Source of the DNA: JAOTZA01 sp965224065
Lineage (GTDB): Bacteria; Acidobacteriota; Thermoanaerobaculia; Multivoradales; JAHEKO01
Reading direction: 5' to 3'
Assembly (NCBI GenBank): GCA_965224065.1
Contig: CBDCYF010000001.1
Span: 1-61,819, forward strand
Length of the DNA stretch: 61,819 bases
Part shown: positions 60,770 through 61,819 of the stretch, in pieces
How the letters are laid out: the number at the start of each line of letters is the position of its first letter
Position numbering within the stretch: the stretch's first letter is position 1
The notes under the pieces: model-generated
The model's input: the letters and a program-made list of their open reading frames with translations, nothing else
The model's database searches: none
Told to the model about the DNA's origin: nothing
Position numbers and translations under genes: made by a program

Positions 60770-61204
60770 ATGGCTTTCGGAGTCGGCCCACACGACAGCG
60801 ACGACGAACAGTCGATGGCGGACATCAACGTCACGCCGCTCGTCGACGTGATGCTGGTGCTCCTCATCATCTTCATGATCACGGCGCCGATGCTCCACCA
60901 GGGCGTCGAGGTCAACCTGCCCCGGGCCGAGGCGGCCTCCCTGCCGCAGCGCGCCCAGGACCCGCTGGTGGTCTCGGTCAACAGCGAGGGGCTCGTCTAC
61001 CTGCAGGATCAGCCGATCCACCAGACGCAGCTCGTCGAGCGCCTCGGGGTGCTGCTGGAGGCCCGCGGCGAGGACACTGTCTTCCTCAAGGGCGATCGCG
61101 AGGTGCAGTACGGCCGCATCATGGAGGTCCTCGACCTGCTCAACCAGGGCGGCATCGTCAACGTCGGCATGGTGACCGAGAAACCGCAGCGCAGACGCCG
61201 GTGA
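60770..61204 (+). CDS. tolR: TolR/ExbD-family biopolymer transport protein
   Basis: A 144-residue partner of TolQ. The single transmembrane segment contains the essential Asp: ADINVTPLVDVMLVLLIIFMITAPML, followed by a periplasmic domain. It ends by overlapping the GTG of the next gene. Confidence 0.92.
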   Translation: MAFGVGPHDSDDEQSMADINVTPLVDVMLVLLIIFMITAPMLHQGVEVNLPRAEAASLPQRAQDPLVVSVNSEGLVYLQDQPIHQTQLVERLGVLLEARGEDTVFLKGDREVQYGRIMEVLDLLNQGGIVNVGMVTEKPQRRRR

Positions 61205-61819
61205 ATCTCCCCGTCCGAGATCTCCTCGCCGAGCGCGCGGGCCGCCTCAAGGGACGGCGGCGGATGATCAGCATCGGCGCGTCGCTGGGCGTGCACGTCT
61301 TCCTCGCCCTGGCGTTCATCTTCGCGCCGAGGCTCCTGGCCGGCGACCGCGAGCTCCCGGAGTTCGTCGCCGTCCAGATCGTTCCCTCTCAGATGCTCGG
61401 GTCGAGCACGCCCACTCCGCCGCAGCCACAGGTGCGCGAGACGACGCCTGAACCCGAGCCCGCCGAGCCGGACCCGGAGCCCGAGCCGGTCGAGCCCGAG
61501 CCCGAACCCGAGCCGGAGCGCCCGGTCGCACCGACGGCCGAGCCGGTCGAGCGCAAGCCCGCCCCGCCGACGCCGCGCCGTGTCGAGACGCGCGAGGCCA
61601 CCCCACCGGGCGCCATGTCGCAGCGCGAGGGCTCACCGACGGGAAGCCGCCTCGGCACCTCCAACTTCGGCTCCGGAGTCGGTTTCGACAACCCCGACTT
61701 CACCTACGACTACTACGCCGACCGGGCGTTGCTGCGAATCCGCGAGCACTGGGTGCGCCCGCCGGTCGACGCGGGAACGGAAGCGCTGGTGCACTTCCGG
61801 ATCCTCCGAGACGGCACCG
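61201..61819 (+). CDS. TonB/TolA-like energy transducer (partial, cut by window end)
   Basis: GTG 61201 overlaps the tolR stop (GTGA). An N-terminal anchor segment (ISIGASLGVHVFLALAFIF) is followed by a Pro/Glu-rich spacer (about 65-140) and the start of a folded domain (YYADRALLRIREHWVRPP, ALVHFRILRDGT) typical of TonB/TolA C-terminal domains. The 3' end is missing, so TolA versus TonB cannot be decided; Tol context favours TolA. Confidence 0.8.
   Translation, partial: MNLPVRDLLAERAGRLKGRRRMISIGASLGVHVFLALAFIFAPRLLAGDRELPEFVAVQIVPSQMLGSSTPTPPQPQVRETTPEPEPAEPDPEPEPVEPEPEPEPERPVAPTAEPVERKPAPPTPRRVETREATPPGAMSQREGSPTGSRLGTSNFGSGVGFDNPDFTYDYYADRALLRIREHWVRPPVDAGTEALVHFRILRDGT

Overview
The window is 61.8 kb of high-GC bacterial DNA with an outer membrane. 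It carries an LPS-export operon (LptC/LptA, LptB, LptF/LptG), TolC, TolQ/TolR and a lipid-anchored secretome. Together with a CarD regulator, a regulatory phosphotransferase set and many alternative (GTG/TTG) starts, this suggests an Acidobacteriota-like organism, perhaps Thermoanaerobaculia-like. That placement is an inference from gene content only; no phylogenetic test was possible.

Left flank (1-15.9 kb). In order: a leucyl aminopeptidase followed by two overlapping oligopeptide-type ABC ATPases; a TolC-like protein; a secreted M28 metallopeptidase; a small lipoprotein; a DUF2946-like protein next to a multicopper oxidase; a beta-barrel-like protein; an alpha/beta hydrolase; a two-CBS-domain protein; and an arylsulfotransferase-family lipoprotein.

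Integrated island (15,945-31,292; one unit is about 15.3 kb). It sits in a tRNA-Leu(CAA) gene and is bounded by two identical 42-bp copies of the tRNA 5' half. It carries a tyrosine integrase, a small HTH protein, a zinc-ribbon protein, a RepA-like ATPase followed by iteron-like GTGGAACA repeats, a PD-(D/E)xK nuclease, and a terminase large subunit broken by an IS21-family element with a 6-bp target duplication. It also carries a tape-measure-like fragment, a prohead protease fused to a HExxH domain, a trypsin-like peptidase, a short minus-strand cluster, and a repeat-rich protein ending in an S74 endosialidase-type chaperone. No portal, major capsid, tail sheath or lysis gene is visible, so it looks like a satellite or a reduced prophage. 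The insertion has left the apparent native tRNA promoter next to the orphan 5' half, 15 kb from the complete tRNA gene.

Right flank (31.3-61.8 kb). CarD with a strong promoter; a short zinc-ribbon membrane protein; PriA; AccA; then the classical block lptCA-lptB-rpoN-hpf-ptsN-hprK-rapZ-EIIA(Man)-HPr-EI, a regulatory PTS with no sugar permease. Next come a cupin, a lipoprotein, MiaB, a bifunctional nuclease, ParA-ParB, a single-chain LptF-LptG fusion, two small proteins of unknown function, MetK, a TrmH-type methyltransferase, EtfB-EtfA, and TolQ-TolR followed by a TonB/TolA-like gene cut by the window end. Intergenic DNA here holds REP-like 28-bp palindromic repeats and one long hairpin.
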